The notes below the pieces were generated by a model. That model searched no databases. It was not told the origin of the DNA and was given only the letters and a program-made list of their open reading frames with translations. DNA of 64,000 nucleotides from Ruminococcus sp. (GTDB lineage: Bacteria; Bacillota; Clostridia; Oscillospirales; Ruminococcaceae), in the NCBI GenBank assembly GCA_017519145.1, contig JAFWTA010000031.1, positions 1 through 64,000 of the forward strand, written 5' to 3'. Every line of letters starts with the position of its first letter. Position 1 is the first letter of the stretch. Positions 1-8,804 of the stretch are shown one piece after another. A program made the position numbers and the translations under genes.

Positions 1-1188
1 ACGCTGATGAAGGGTGATAAGGGTGTCGAGGGTTAAGAGAAACGTTGCAATTTTCTCTTGTTCCTCAGTGTTTGGAATAAGCATTTGAAACTCACACAAG
101 TTCTTATAATACAGTCGAGTTCTTGTTCCACCCTTCTTCTGTTCAGCACAAAATGAACGAAATTCTGCACTTGAATTTATTTGTTGTACGATGAAGTCCA
201 GATTGTTGTCATCAGAAGCATAAAACACCGGATATTCACGGCTTACAAGCCCTTTTTCAAGTCTGTTCACATTCAAATGAAACACATCATCATCGCTCAT
301 GTGACGGTAAGTACAAGCTCCGAGAGGGACAATGCTGAACATGGTTTCTGTACTATCTGTGGTCTGCTTTCCACGGTATTCATTCTGATACATTAGTCCA
401 TTTCTTGAAGATGTAAGTAACGGAAAACCCGCCTCTAATGTAGTATATTCGGAAGACTCAACAGTAAGTTCTCCAACCTTACGCTGTTCCCAAGCATCAG
501 TAAACCCTTTAAACCTCAACTCAGGATATTTACTGCCTTTCTTCGGGAACATCTTTTGCAGATAGGCTTTTTTCAGTTCTTTCAACTGCTCTATCTTCTT
601 TTCCTGCAATTCTATCAGCTTGTCCTGCGTGGAGAGTATCTCCGCTATCTTTTGCTGTTCGGGGAGTGGGGGGTGATAGATTTCAAGATTAATAAAGTCT
701 GTTTTGTTTAGAACTCGGTTTCTTCCTGCACCACCTGGAGAGATTAACTCCAATCTTTGTCTGAACATATCTTGACAAAAGACGTATTTATAGTATAAAG
801 GAGAATTATTATCGAAAACATAGGTTGGAAAACGATGTGATACCAATTTCCCATCATCTTCTTCACTTGCCAAAGCAATAGCGTGTTCCCAAGCAAAAGT
901 TATATTAACAACAATATCATCCTTTTTTACCACATATAAAGTATCCATATTAACTTCAGCAGGGTTTTCTACTAATTCTTGAAATGTTCCTTTTGCATGG
1001 CTACGAATTCCGATTCTTATATATGGCTCATTAGGTTTATCAACTGGTCGTGGTTCATTATGCATGATATTTGCCAGTTTAACAATCTCCCACTCCACAG
1101 GCACAATACCGACTTTCGTTTTCTTGTAGCCTTCGGGGATAATGCCGCTGTTTATGGCGGCTATGCGCTCTTTTATCTCTTTATCCAT
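1..1188 (-). CDS. hsdS: Type I restriction-modification specificity subunit HsdS (3' end outside window)
   Basis: This is the DNA-recognition subunit of a type I restriction-modification complex; it directs HsdM (and HsdR) to a split target site. The reading frame starts at an ATG at 1188 with the typical HsdS opening MDKEIKERIAAINSG and is still open at base 1, giving at least 396 residues. Two target-recognition modules are visible. The first ends in a central conserved coiled-coil region containing LPEQQKIAEILSTQDKLIEL. The second begins with WEQRKVGEL and ends with the repeat motif NTEEQEKIATFLLTLD. The gene lies 5 nt downstream of another HsdS-like gene and is presumably cotranscribed with it. 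HsdM and HsdR are not in the window and would lie to the left. Family assignment is firm; the target sequence cannot be read. Confidence 0.93.
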   Translation of the reverse strand, partial: MDKEIKERIAAINSGIIPEGYKKTKVGIVPVEWEIVKLANIMHNEPRPVDKPNEPYIRIGIRSHAKGTFQELVENPAEVNMDTLYVVKKDDIVVNITFAWEHAIALASEEDDGKLVSHRFPTYVFDNNSPLYYKYVFCQDMFRQRLELISPGGAGRNRVLNKTDFINLEIYHPPLPEQQKIAEILSTQDKLIELQEKKIEQLKELKKAYLQKMFPKKGSKYPELRFKGFTDAWEQRKVGELTVESSEYTTLEAGFPLLTSSRNGLMYQNEYRGKQTTDSTETMFSIVPLGACTYRHMSDDDVFHLNVNRLEKGLVSREYPVFYASDDNNLDFIVQQINSSAEFRSFCAEQKKGGTRTRLYYKNLCEFQMLIPNTEEQEKIATFLLTLDTLITLHQR

Positions 1189-1193
1189 ACTGC

Positions 1194-1763
1194 TCACATC
1201 CTGTTTACCTTATTTATCAGCGCCTTGTAATAGGCTTCTTTCTGCCTTATCTGCCTTTCCAGCAGAACTATTTCCTGTCGGGAAATATTATAAAGCTCAA
1301 CCACCTGCCGCTGACGTTCAAGCGTCGGAAGTTTTATCTCAGTCTCACCGACCATAGTGGGCTTTATCTGTTTCAGCATACCCGTACAGCTCATGCGGAA
1401 CGCCTTTTTTATGCGGTCTTTGTTCAGATACCACGCGATATACTGCGGCAGAGCCTTCGTTATATCCACTCTCACCACAACGAAGTGCGACGGTATGACC
1501 AGTCCCGCGTATTCCTCCGTGATATATGCAGCCGTGTACGGCTCGGAAGTCTTAACGACTATGTCTCCCACCTGTGTGAGGTAGTTCGGCGAGAGCTCCT
1601 CCGAAGCGTAAAATGGTATCGTTTCATCTATATTTATAGTACCGTCTTCGTTGACAGCTTTCAGATTCAGCTGACGGTATTCCCAGCTTTTATCGGTAGT
1701 TTTGGCTTCTTTCCGCGACAGAACAAGACCTGTTTTCACGGCAGCCAGATTGGTAAGTTCCAT
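1194..1763 (-). CDS. Short single-TRD HsdS-like specificity protein
   Basis: A 189-residue protein resembling half of an HsdS subunit: one target-recognition domain followed by a C-terminal helix (LERQRQVVELYNISRQEIVL) like the conserved dimerisation region. The start ATG at 1763 has a good ribosome binding site (GGAGGGTAT directly upstream). Full HsdS proteins usually carry two recognition domains in about 400 residues, so this is either a natural half-subunit that must dimerise or an accessory specificity protein. It ends 5 nt before the full-length hsdS and is probably translated from the same message. Its recognition site and partner are unknown. Confidence 0.75.
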   Translation of the reverse strand: MELTNLAAVKTGLVLSRKEAKTTDKSWEYRQLNLKAVNEDGTINIDETIPFYASEELSPNYLTQVGDIVVKTSEPYTAAYITEEYAGLVIPSHFVVVRVDITKALPQYIAWYLNKDRIKKAFRMSCTGMLKQIKPTMVGETEIKLPTLERQRQVVELYNISRQEIVLLERQIRQKEAYYKALINKVNRM

Positions 1764-1821
1764 ATACCCTCCAACAATCTTTTGTCATGATGTTTATGTA
1801 ACATCAACCTCTAAATAAAAC

Positions 1822-1860
1822 ACCGCACATAATACAGAATTATTATTCGTCATGTGCGGT
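1822..1860 (-). terminator. Hairpin followed by T-rich tract on minus strand, upstream of the HsdS genes
   Basis: A perfect 9-bp stem (ACCGCACAT at 1822-1830 with ATGTGCGGT at 1852-1860) is followed on the minus strand by GTTTTATTTAG. It looks like a rho-independent terminator but lies between the 28-residue peptide gene and the HsdS genes, so it may act as an attenuator for the hsdS transcript. Confidence 0.5.
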
Positions 1861-1982
1861 ATGTAACTTCGCTCTAGGGTACAGTATAACATAAAGCACT
1901 TCAAATGTCAATAGTTTCGAAAATATTTGTTGTATGGAAAATGCGGCAAAAAGTATACCGTGAGTTAACACGAATATCCGCA

Positions 1983-2009
1983 TTGTATATAATTGGTTGT
2001 TATATACAA
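1983..2009. promoter_or_regulatory. Perfect 9-bp inverted repeat, possible operator
   Basis: TTGTATATA at 1983-1991 and its exact reverse complement TATATACAA at 2001-2009 flank a 9-nt spacer. The repeat lies about 32 nt upstream of the -35 element of the promoter for the small peptide gene and could bind a dimeric regulator. No regulator can be assigned. Confidence 0.4.
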
Positions 2010-2040
2010 ATAAGCGAGTTTTTTTCGTGTTTTCTGCCTC

Positions 2041-2069
2041 TTGAAAAGAGCATCAAATGCTGGTATAAT
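2041..2069 (+). promoter_or_regulatory. Sigma-70-type promoter for small hydrophobic peptide gene
   Basis: TTGAAA at 2041-2046 and TATAAT at 2064-2069 are separated by 17 nt. Transcription would start near 2076, about 65 nt before the peptide start codon, and end at the strong hairpin at 2321-2362. Confidence 0.7.
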
Positions 2070-2140
2070 ATGAATAAGATATAAGTGCGTTAAAATAGTT
2101 GAATGCTCCTTGAGATATCTTTATAGAAGGGAGTATTGCT

Positions 2141-2227
2141 ATGAAAAATGAAGATATGAATACTATGTTTATGGCTATTCAGTTGTTGCTTCAGCTTCTT
2201 GCATTAATTGTATTATGCCTGAAGTGA
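2141..2227 (+). CDS. 28-residue hydrophobic peptide, possible type I toxin-like membrane peptide
   Basis: The ORF reads MKNEDMNTMF then a hydrophobic run rich in Leu, Ile, Ala and Val, ending CLK. A good ribosome binding site (AAGGGAG) lies 7-8 nt before the ATG. The peptide has a short polar N-terminus and one predicted membrane-spanning segment (about residues 9-27). It has a dedicated near-consensus promoter (2041-2069) and a strong terminator (2321-2362), so it forms a monocistronic unit of about 290 nt. This layout resembles type I toxin peptides of Firmicutes, but I do not recognise the family and see no convincing antisense RNA promoter. Confidence 0.6.
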   Translation: MKNEDMNTMFMAIQLLLQLLALIVLCLK

Positions 2228-2320
2228 TCATGGCAGTGCCCATTTCGTTTATCCATTCGTGCAAAAGGATATGGAAGTTATTTATTCAAGGAGCGAAACG
2301 TTAAGTCAAGGAATTAGAAA

Positions 2321-2362
2321 AAGGGAGAAGAGTATGTTCTTGGACATACTCTTCTCCCTTTT
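2321..2362. terminator. Strong 15-bp hairpin terminator, bidirectional
   Basis: GGGAGAAGAGTATGT (2323-2337) pairs perfectly with ACATACTCTTCTCCC (2344-2358) around a 6-nt loop. It is flanked by A-rich sequence on the left and TTTTGT on the right, so it can terminate transcripts from either side. Confidence 0.85.
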
Positions 2363-2370
2363 GTGCATTT

Positions 2371-2431
2371 ATATTACGTCTATTCCTGTTTCTATCAATT
2401 TCTTGATAACTATTTCCCGAGCTGTCTCCCT
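2371..2431 (-). pseudogene. Remnant of a tnpV C-terminus
   Basis: On the minus strand this stretch encodes RETAREIVIKKLIETGIDVI, closely matching the last 20 residues of the intact TnpV at 13844-14263 (REIAREIVINEIIETGIDEI). No upstream part of the gene is present. It marks the scar of a decayed copy of the same transposon-associated gene next to the cas promoter. Confidence 0.7.
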
Positions 2432-2584
2432 TTTTATAATTGTAGAGAAAACGCTAACTCAAATCGAGAAAAAAACGAAAAGCATTAAGGAAATAAAAAA
2501 AGAAATCTGTATCATCAATTGGTTTAAATGATAATTTAAAAACAAATTAAAAAATATTTAGCACGTCATCTTGCATTAAGATAT

Positions 2585-2612
2585 TGACGTATTTTGATTT
2601 TTATTGTATAAT
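2585..2612 (+). promoter_or_regulatory. Promoter of the type III-A cas operon
   Basis: TTGACG at 2585-2590 and a perfect TATAAT at 2607-2612 are spaced by 16 nt. The predicted start near 2619 lies just before cas6. This rules out an upstream TTG start at 2604, which overlaps the -10 element. Confidence 0.75.
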
Positions 2613-2642
2613 ATTGTTAAATTAATCTTTTTTATAAGGATA

Positions 2643-3416
2643 GTGACCATATTGATACACAAATACATATATAAATTGGGACAAGAACTGGACAGAAACA
2701 AATCATCGCTTTTGCACGGATACCTTATGGAAAAAACGGATGATACTTTCTCTGATGATATGCATATCACTGGTTCTCATCCATACACTCAATATCTTTA
2801 CAAAACAGATGAACAATATTGGTGTGTATCAGCTTTGAATGATTATGCGGATAAAAATCTTACAACTGTACTTAGTAACAATGGAGTAATCACACTTACT
2901 CACAATGATATAATGATTCCATATACTCTTATCAGCAGCATGCATACTGACACAGATACTCTTTTTAAAGAGCATTATTTTATAAAAGAACAGAGCAGAT
3001 ACGCAGTAATCGAATTTTTGACACCCTGTTCTTTCAAATCTTATGGTGAATATATGATATTCCCAGATATATGGCACATATTTAGAAGCCTTATTGGAAA
3101 ATACAATTTCATATCGGAAACTAAAATAGATGAAAATGATATTGATGAGATATGCAGGTATATGAAAATATCCTCTTATTCATTAAGAAGTTCCAGTTTC
3201 TGCCTTGAAAGCGTAAAAATACCTTCTTTTATGGGAAAAATAACTATTAAATGCAGCGGTGGCAAAGAAATGATCAGTTTGATGCACATGCTGATTAGCT
3301 TTGCCGAATATAGCGGCATTGGAATAAAAACAGCACTTGGAATGGGTGCTGTAAGAAAGGGTGATTTATACGGAAATACGTCAAATAGAACTGATAGTGG
3401 GTTCTCTATTACATGA
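2643..3416 (+). CDS. cas6: CRISPR-associated endoribonuclease Cas6
   Basis: Cas6 cuts the precursor CRISPR RNA within each repeat, leaving the 8-nt 5' handle. The protein has the Cas6 fold signature: SLLHGYLM near the N-terminus, two ferredoxin-like halves, and the C-terminal glycine-rich loop GIGIKTALGMGAV that contacts RNA. The start is uncertain. GTG at 2643 (257 residues) follows TAAGGA closely and TTG at 2652 is the alternative; both lie downstream of the predicted transcription start. It is the first gene of the cas operon and its 3' end overlaps cas10 by 56 nt. The matching repeat (CCCC/GGGG stem, then ACGGAAAC) is in the arrays downstream. Confidence 0.88.
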   Translation: MTILIHKYIYKLGQELDRNKSSLLHGYLMEKTDDTFSDDMHITGSHPYTQYLYKTDEQYWCVSALNDYADKNLTTVLSNNGVITLTHNDIMIPYTLISSMHTDTDTLFKEHYFIKEQSRYAVIEFLTPCSFKSYGEYMIFPDIWHIFRSLIGKYNFISETKIDENDIDEICRYMKISSYSLRSSSFCLESVKIPSFMGKITIKCSGGKEMISLMHMLISFAEYSGIGIKTALGMGAVRKGDLYGNTSNRTDSGFSIT

Positions 3417-5682
3417 TTTTGGGAAACTACTCTACAGATACAATGATACACGTGACCACAGCACAAGCGGCTATGACTATCTAAAAAAAATTCCTCTATT
3501 AGAAGGACATAATGAGTTACTTAATTGTATTCGATATCATCATGCAGATTCCCTTAAAAATGCAGTAATTGCAGATACTTCGTTATGTTATATAACATAT
3601 ATCGCAGATAATATTGCAGCTGCAGCTGACAGACGTAAAAAAGAAAATCCTCAATTTGGTTTTATACGTGATACTGCATCAGAAAGTGTTTTTAATATTC
3701 TCAATGGAAATAATGAACATTTGCAATATATGCCACGTGTTTTGAGCATAAACGAGATTAATTATCCTACTGACGATAATATAACCTTTGATGAAAATTT
3801 TTATTCAAAGATTATTGATAATATTACGGATTCCCTTAAAGGTATAGAACTATCGGCAGATCATATCAACTCTTTATTGAGTATCGAGCACTTTAATCTT
3901 TCATTTGTACCTTCATCAACTAATATAGGTGAATTACGAGATATTTCACTCTATGAACATCAAAAACTTACTACAGCATTTGCATCTTGTATACTTGCAT
4001 ACTGTGAAGAAAATAGAATAACTGATTATAAAACTGAGTTATTTAAAAATGCAGAGAATTTTTATTCTCAAAAAGCATTTAGACTTCTCAGCCTTGACAT
4101 TAGTGGTATACAGAGTTTTATCTACAATATTAGTGGAGAACATGCACTAAAGCATCTTAGAGCACGATCATTTTATCTTGAACTATTGCTTGAAGATATT
4201 GTGGATGACATACTATTGGAACTTGAGCTTTCAAGAGCAAATGTAATGTATACAGGTGGCGGTCGTACTTACATTATCGTTCCTGCCACACAAAAAAGTA
4301 AGGACATAATAGATTCTTTTGAACAGAAGCTTAATCTTTGGTTTTCTGATAATTTCGGTACCGATTTATATGCTGCATTTGGATATGCAGATTGTTCAAA
4401 AAATGATTTGTGTAATACTCCGGATGGATCATACGGAAACATTTATAAAAATGTAAGCATCTCAATATCCAAGAGGAAGCTACACCGTTATTCATATAAT
4501 CAAATACAAGGCCTCAATAAAAATCATGAGGGAGAGCGTGAATGTAACTTATGCCTGCGTTCAGGAATAACTGAAAACGGTGTCTGCTCTTTTTGTACTG
4601 GACTTATAAATATTGCATCTAAAATTATCGATAATGATGATGCTTTCTTTGTAGTCGTAGAAGGCGAAAAAGGTGTTGTTCTTCCGTTTGGTAGAACTCT
4701 TATCACTTCAAATAAAGATGGTCTTAGGAATATTATAAATAGAGAAGGGTACATACGAGCATACAGCAGAAATAAAGGTTATACTGGAGTTAGACTCGAA
4801 AATGATTTGTATGTAGGGTGCTATGCATCTGATAATGAATTCTCTAATTTATCAGCTACGTCAACAGGTATAAATCGTCTGGGCGTTATAAGAGCTGATG
4901 TAGATAATCTTGGCCAAGCTTTTGTCAGAGGCTTTTCCAATGGAAAATATGAAACCATAACACGTACCTCAGTGCTTTCAGCCAAGCTTTCTGAGTTTTT
5001 TAAACTTCATATAAATGAATTGCTCAGAAAAGGTAGATATTCACTACCTGGCACAGATAAGCATACATCAAGAAATGCAGTTATTATTTATTCAGGCGGT
5101 GATGATCTTTTTGTAGTTGGCGCATGGGATGATATCATATGTTTTGCAGTTGATCTGTACAATGAGTTCGGACGCTTTACACAAAACACATTGTCAATAT
5201 CTGCAGGTATCGGGCTATTTGACAGCAAGTATCCTATATACAGTATGGCAGAATACACAGGCACACTTGAAACTGAAGCGAAAAAGGTTGATGGCAAACG
5301 TTCAATCGCATTATTTGACAAGAGTGACGTATTTAGCTGGGATGAACTGATAAATGATATTCTTGGTATCAAACTTAAAGCACTTCAAAAATATGTTGGA
5401 GTATCAGAGCATGGAAAAGCAATGCTCTACAATATACTCGAACTAATAAGGCCTGTAGATAATAACAATACGGAGTTAAAACGCTTAAACATTTCGCGTT
5501 TTGCTTATCTGCTTGCAAAACTTGAACCTGACGAAGAGGCTAGCGATACACTTAAAGAAGGTTATCTTGAATTTGCACATGATATGTACAGCTGGGTACG
5601 TAACGAAAAGCATTGTAAACAGCTTATAACAGCAATTTACATCTTTATTTATATGCAAAGGGGTAATGAATATGAAACTTGA
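3361..5682 (+). CDS. cas10: Type III-A CRISPR large subunit Cas10/Csm1
   Basis: Cas10 is the large subunit of the Csm complex. On target RNA binding it degrades single-stranded DNA through its HD domain and makes cyclic oligoadenylates through its Palm domain. The 773-residue protein keeps an HD motif (LLHDFGK, His18-Asp19), a zinc-binding set (Cys395, Cys398, Cys409, Cys412) and the cyclase motif GGDD (Gly579 to Asp582, within YSGGDDLFVV), so both activities look intact. The GTG start at 3361 lies inside the end of cas6, implying coupled translation. The stop overlaps csm2. The cyclic product would activate the CARF/HEPN protein Csm6 encoded downstream. Confidence 0.96.
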   Translation: MIYTEIRQIELIVGSLLHDFGKLLYRYNDTRDHSTSGYDYLKKIPLLEGHNELLNCIRYHHADSLKNAVIADTSLCYITYIADNIAAAADRRKKENPQFGFIRDTASESVFNILNGNNEHLQYMPRVLSINEINYPTDDNITFDENFYSKIIDNITDSLKGIELSADHINSLLSIEHFNLSFVPSSTNIGELRDISLYEHQKLTTAFASCILAYCEENRITDYKTELFKNAENFYSQKAFRLLSLDISGIQSFIYNISGEHALKHLRARSFYLELLLEDIVDDILLELELSRANVMYTGGGRTYIIVPATQKSKDIIDSFEQKLNLWFSDNFGTDLYAAFGYADCSKNDLCNTPDGSYGNIYKNVSISISKRKLHRYSYNQIQGLNKNHEGERECNLCLRSGITENGVCSFCTGLINIASKIIDNDDAFFVVVEGEKGVVLPFGRTLITSNKDGLRNIINREGYIRAYSRNKGYTGVRLENDLYVGCYASDNEFSNLSATSTGINRLGVIRADVDNLGQAFVRGFSNGKYETITRTSVLSAKLSEFFKLHINELLRKGRYSLPGTDKHTSRNAVIIYSGGDDLFVVGAWDDIICFAVDLYNEFGRFTQNTLSISAGIGLFDSKYPIYSMAEYTGTLETEAKKVDGKRSIALFDKSDVFSWDELINDILGIKLKALQKYVGVSEHGKAMLYNILELIRPVDNNNTELKRLNISRFAYLLAKLEPDEEASDTLKEGYLEFAHDMYSWVRNEKHCKQLITAIYIFIYMQRGNEYET

Positions 5683-6106
5683 AAAAATGACTTATGTCGA
5701 TCAAGCTGAAAACGTGATTGACCAACTTATTAAGAAGAATAACGGTGAAACAAAGCTAAATACCAATCAAATAAGAAACATACTTGACTTGTTTAATAAT
5801 ATCCTGAGCAGCATGACTATAAGCGACACAAGAGAGCTTGATGCAAAGCTCTTTGAAAAACTTCAATATATAAGAATGAAGCTTTTATACATGGCAGGAA
5901 AAGACGCAGAACCAAGAGATGGAGGCGCAGTGAATGATTTTCTTAAGAAATCACAGCTCATCGACTATATCAAGGGTGTAAAAAGTATTGATGATATAAA
6001 GCTATTATGCAAGTATATGGAATCACTGGTAGCATATCACAAATATAAAAATACAATTGAATTTAAACAGAATGACATGCGCAATAACTCTGCATGGAAG
6101 AGATAA
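5672..6106 (+). CDS. csm2: Type III-A small subunit Csm2
   Basis: Csm2 is the helical small subunit that lines the belly of the Csm effector along the crRNA-target duplex. The 144-residue protein has the family N-terminal pattern TYVDQAENVIDQL followed by TNQIRNILDLFNNI. ATG at 5672 is preferred because AAAGGGG lies 8 nt upstream; ATG at 5666 is too close to it. The start overlaps the cas10 stop at 5680-5682, giving translational coupling. The C-terminal tail (KQNDMRNNSAWKR) is short and polar. Confidence 0.9.
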   Translation: MKLEKMTYVDQAENVIDQLIKKNNGETKLNTNQIRNILDLFNNILSSMTISDTRELDAKLFEKLQYIRMKLLYMAGKDAEPRDGGAVNDFLKKSQLIDYIKGVKSIDDIKLLCKYMESLVAYHKYKNTIEFKQNDMRNNSAWKR

Positions 6107-6119
6107 AGGAGGAACAAAT

Positions 6120-6779
6120 ATGAACGGCAAGATTCTTATTATTGGTACAATTGAAATAAAAACGGGAATGCATATTGGAACTGGCGGAGATTTTGCAGCT
6201 ATTGGTGCCGCTGATTCTCCTGTAACGCGCGATGCATTATCAAATGTTCCGTATATTCCAGGAACATCTCTTAAAGGCAAGCTAAGGAAAGTACTATCCG
6301 AAAAATATGGAAGAGGCGAATCGCCCGAAAAAGATGCTCCCGAAATTATAAGATTATTCGGTACATCAGCAAAGAATAAAGCCAAAGCTGCAAGGCTTAT
6401 GTTTTCTGATGCGGTACTATGCAATAAAGATGAACTTGACAATAAAGGAGTTGTACCCACTGAAATCAAATTTGAAAATACTATAAATCGCATAACAGGT
6501 GTTGCAAATCCAAGACAGATAGAACGTGTTATAAGAGGTGCAAAATTCCCACTTGAGCTTATATACACTATTGATACTGAATCAGATGAAAAAGAAATAA
6601 TCGAAGATTTTAAAATAATAGCTGATGGTTTGAAGTTACTTGAATATGATTATCTTGGAGGACATGGCACAAGAGGATATGGTAGAGTGCATTTTGCAGA
6701 TGTCAAAGCAGAATGCGTTGTTGGTGACAGTGATATAGATGATCAGATAAATGAGATCTTAGGGAGTGTCGGTCTATGA
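6120..6779 (+). CDS. csm3: Type III-A backbone subunit and target-RNA nuclease Csm3
   Basis: Csm3 polymerises along the crRNA as the RAMP backbone and cuts bound target RNA every 6 nt. The 219-residue protein aligns well with Streptococcus thermophilus Csm3 (from memory). It has GMHIGTGGDFAAIGAADSPV with Asp32 at the position of the catalytic Asp33, then PYIPGTSLKGKLRK and the glycine-rich GGHGTRGYGRVHF near the C-terminus. ATG at 6120 is chosen because AAAGGAGGAACAAAT directly precedes it. The stop overlaps the csm4 start as ATGA. Confidence 0.96.
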   Translation: MNGKILIIGTIEIKTGMHIGTGGDFAAIGAADSPVTRDALSNVPYIPGTSLKGKLRKVLSEKYGRGESPEKDAPEIIRLFGTSAKNKAKAARLMFSDAVLCNKDELDNKGVVPTEIKFENTINRITGVANPRQIERVIRGAKFPLELIYTIDTESDEKEIIEDFKIIADGLKLLEYDYLGGHGTRGYGRVHFADVKAECVVGDSDIDDQINEILGSVGL

Positions 6780-7669
6780 CAACAATTTTTAAGCTAAGCT
6801 TTAAAACACCTGTACATTTTGGTACAGGAAGGCTCAGCACGTCTACTTTATGCATTCATGCAGATACACTTTTTTCTGCAATGTATATTGAAGCAATTAG
6901 ACTTTGTGGTGAACAAAAAGCCTTTAAATTATACGAGCAATGTACTTCTGGTACTCTGCGTATAAGCGATACTTTCCCATATATTGAGGATACACTGTAT
7001 GTTCCTAAGCCAATAATGACAATATCTGGAGAACAGGAAAGTGATTCATCTCTAAAAAAGAGATTCAAAAATCTTCATTACATCCCTGTTGATGAAATTG
7101 ACAGCTTTAAATCAGGCAACTATATTCCAAAGGACACTGAGTTCGGTAAAGACTCTGTTGTTCATAAAGTTCAAATAAGTTATAATGATGAACCACAGCC
7201 GTATAATGTTGGTAACTTTACTTATAACAGAGGATGTGGGATCTATTTTATTGCACAATATGAAGATGATTTTATCTTTGATATTATTGATAGCCTTTCA
7301 TATACAGGTATAGGTGGAAAGATTTCATCTGGTTACGGAAAATTCGTTTACACATATTCAGAACTGCCAACGGCTCTTGCAGCTAGAATGACTGAAGATT
7401 ATAAGCAATATATGACACTTTCAGTATGTTTACCAACTAATGAGCAAGGCGATGATGTTGTAAATGGCGCACAGTATACACTTATAAGGCGCAGTGGCTT
7501 TGTCCAGTCAGAAAAATATGCATCATCACCAAGGAAACATCGTGATATATATTGCTTTGCCAGTGGTTCAGTATTTAACAGGCGTTTTGACGGCATTATA
7601 TCCGATGTAAGTGAAGGCGGTACACATCCCGTATACAAATACATGTATCCGATGTTCATTGGTATTTAG
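6776..7669 (+). CDS. csm4: Type III-A RAMP protein Csm4
   Basis: Csm4 caps the 5' handle end of the crRNA and binds Cas10 at the base of the Csm complex. The 297-residue protein starts with a RAMP-type strand, FKTPVHFGTGRL, followed by ADTLFSAMYIEA, and contains a C-proximal glycine-rich segment GIGGKISSGYGKF. Its ATG overlaps the csm3 stop (ATGA), a sign of coupled translation, and csm5 begins 11 nt after its stop. No catalytic role is expected. Confidence 0.93.
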   Translation: MTTIFKLSFKTPVHFGTGRLSTSTLCIHADTLFSAMYIEAIRLCGEQKAFKLYEQCTSGTLRISDTFPYIEDTLYVPKPIMTISGEQESDSSLKKRFKNLHYIPVDEIDSFKSGNYIPKDTEFGKDSVVHKVQISYNDEPQPYNVGNFTYNRGCGIYFIAQYEDDFIFDIIDSLSYTGIGGKISSGYGKFVYTYSELPTALAARMTEDYKQYMTLSVCLPTNEQGDDVVNGAQYTLIRRSGFVQSEKYASSPRKHRDIYCFASGSVFNRRFDGIISDVSEGGTHPVYKYMYPMFIGI

Positions 7670-7680
7670 GCGGTGTTAAA

Positions 7681-8775
7681 ATGAAAAACTATAGACTAAC
7701 ATTAAAGTTACATGGTCCTGTACATATAGGAAGCGGCAACACTATTGGGAAGAACGAATTTGTTATTGACCAGAAATCTCGAATTCTATATATCATGGAT
7801 ATGGAAAAGATGTTTTCTGCGCTCTGTAATTTACGCTTTGACAGCGACTATGAAAAGTATGTCCTGTCAGGCGGAAGAGGTCTTGCTGCTTTTTTTAGGG
7901 AACATTCAATTTTTGCTGCTGAGTACAAGAAATGGGCAGCTTATTCTTTTCCTTTGCCTGAAATCGATGATATTCGTTCATTTCAGATACAGCAAACCAT
8001 TAAGGACGCATACAATTTGCCATTTATTCCAGGCAGCAGTCTTAAAGGCGCCATAAGGAACTGTATTATGTGCGGTGACCTGCTGAAAAAAGAGGACAGT
8101 CTTGCTCATGAAGTTTACAACGAAAAGCGAGATTTCAAAAATAGAACAGGCTATTTGCGTGATCAAAGCAATAGGCTGAACATTCGTTATCACACACTCG
8201 GACGAAATGAAAAAAGGGTTAATGATGCTGTAAATAGTGTTTTTCAGGATCTTGTCATAGGAGACAGCTCGCCTCTTTCGTTAGATGATCTGACTATTTG
8301 TCAAAAGATAGATCTTGCTCCTGATAATACCGAAAACAGATTGAATATATATCGTGAATGCCTGCGTCCAGGTACGATTATATCATTCGAAATAGGTATC
8401 GGGAGTAATTTTCCATATGGCATTGATGATATAATTTCAGCAATAGATAGCACATATAAAAGAAATAACGAGGTGTTCCTCAGTAAATTTCCAAAGGAAC
8501 CAACTCCTTCGGGACATCTGATGTATTTAGGCGGCGGAACAGGATTTGTGTCAAAAACTGTAATATATTCGCTTATACATGACAATAAAAAAGCACTTGA
8601 AACGGCTTCTGTAATACTTGACAAAGTAGATTCAATGAACAGAGGCAAAAAAGTCGGAGATCATTTGAATGATCCTAGAGAGTATAACGTCTCACCGCAT
8701 ATGAGAAAACAAACAAGTTACAACGGTAACTATTATGATTTTGGATTATGCTCGGTCGATATCAAAGAATTATAG
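7681..8775 (+). CDS. csm5: Type III-A RAMP protein Csm5
   Basis: Csm5 forms the head of the Csm complex near the 3' end of the crRNA and helps crRNA maturation by recruiting host nucleases. The 364-residue protein has the RAMP motifs LHGPVHIGSGNTIGKNEF at the N-terminus and PFIPGSSLKGAIRN at about residue 120. A ribosome binding site (AGGCGGTG) precedes the ATG. A 110-nt gap containing a GC-rich hairpin separates it from csm6. Confidence 0.93.
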   Translation: MKNYRLTLKLHGPVHIGSGNTIGKNEFVIDQKSRILYIMDMEKMFSALCNLRFDSDYEKYVLSGGRGLAAFFREHSIFAAEYKKWAAYSFPLPEIDDIRSFQIQQTIKDAYNLPFIPGSSLKGAIRNCIMCGDLLKKEDSLAHEVYNEKRDFKNRTGYLRDQSNRLNIRYHTLGRNEKRVNDAVNSVFQDLVIGDSSPLSLDDLTICQKIDLAPDNTENRLNIYRECLRPGTIISFEIGIGSNFPYGIDDIISAIDSTYKRNNEVFLSKFPKEPTPSGHLMYLGGGTGFVSKTVIYSLIHDNKKALETASVILDKVDSMNRGKKVGDHLNDPREYNVSPHMRKQTSYNGNYYDFGLCSVDIKEL

Positions 8776-8804
8776 CTTTCTAGTTAAACTGATTCATCAA
8801 TCAA

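Noticed and set aside
2259-2531. 90-codon plus-strand ORF after the small peptide gene
   Set aside because: It runs straight through the strong terminator hairpin at 2321-2362 and the tnpV remnant, has no ribosome binding site, and its C-terminus is low-complexity Lys/Ile.
2604-2642. TTG at 2604 as the cas6 start
   Set aside because: It overlaps the TATAAT box of the operon promoter and would lie upstream of the predicted transcription start.
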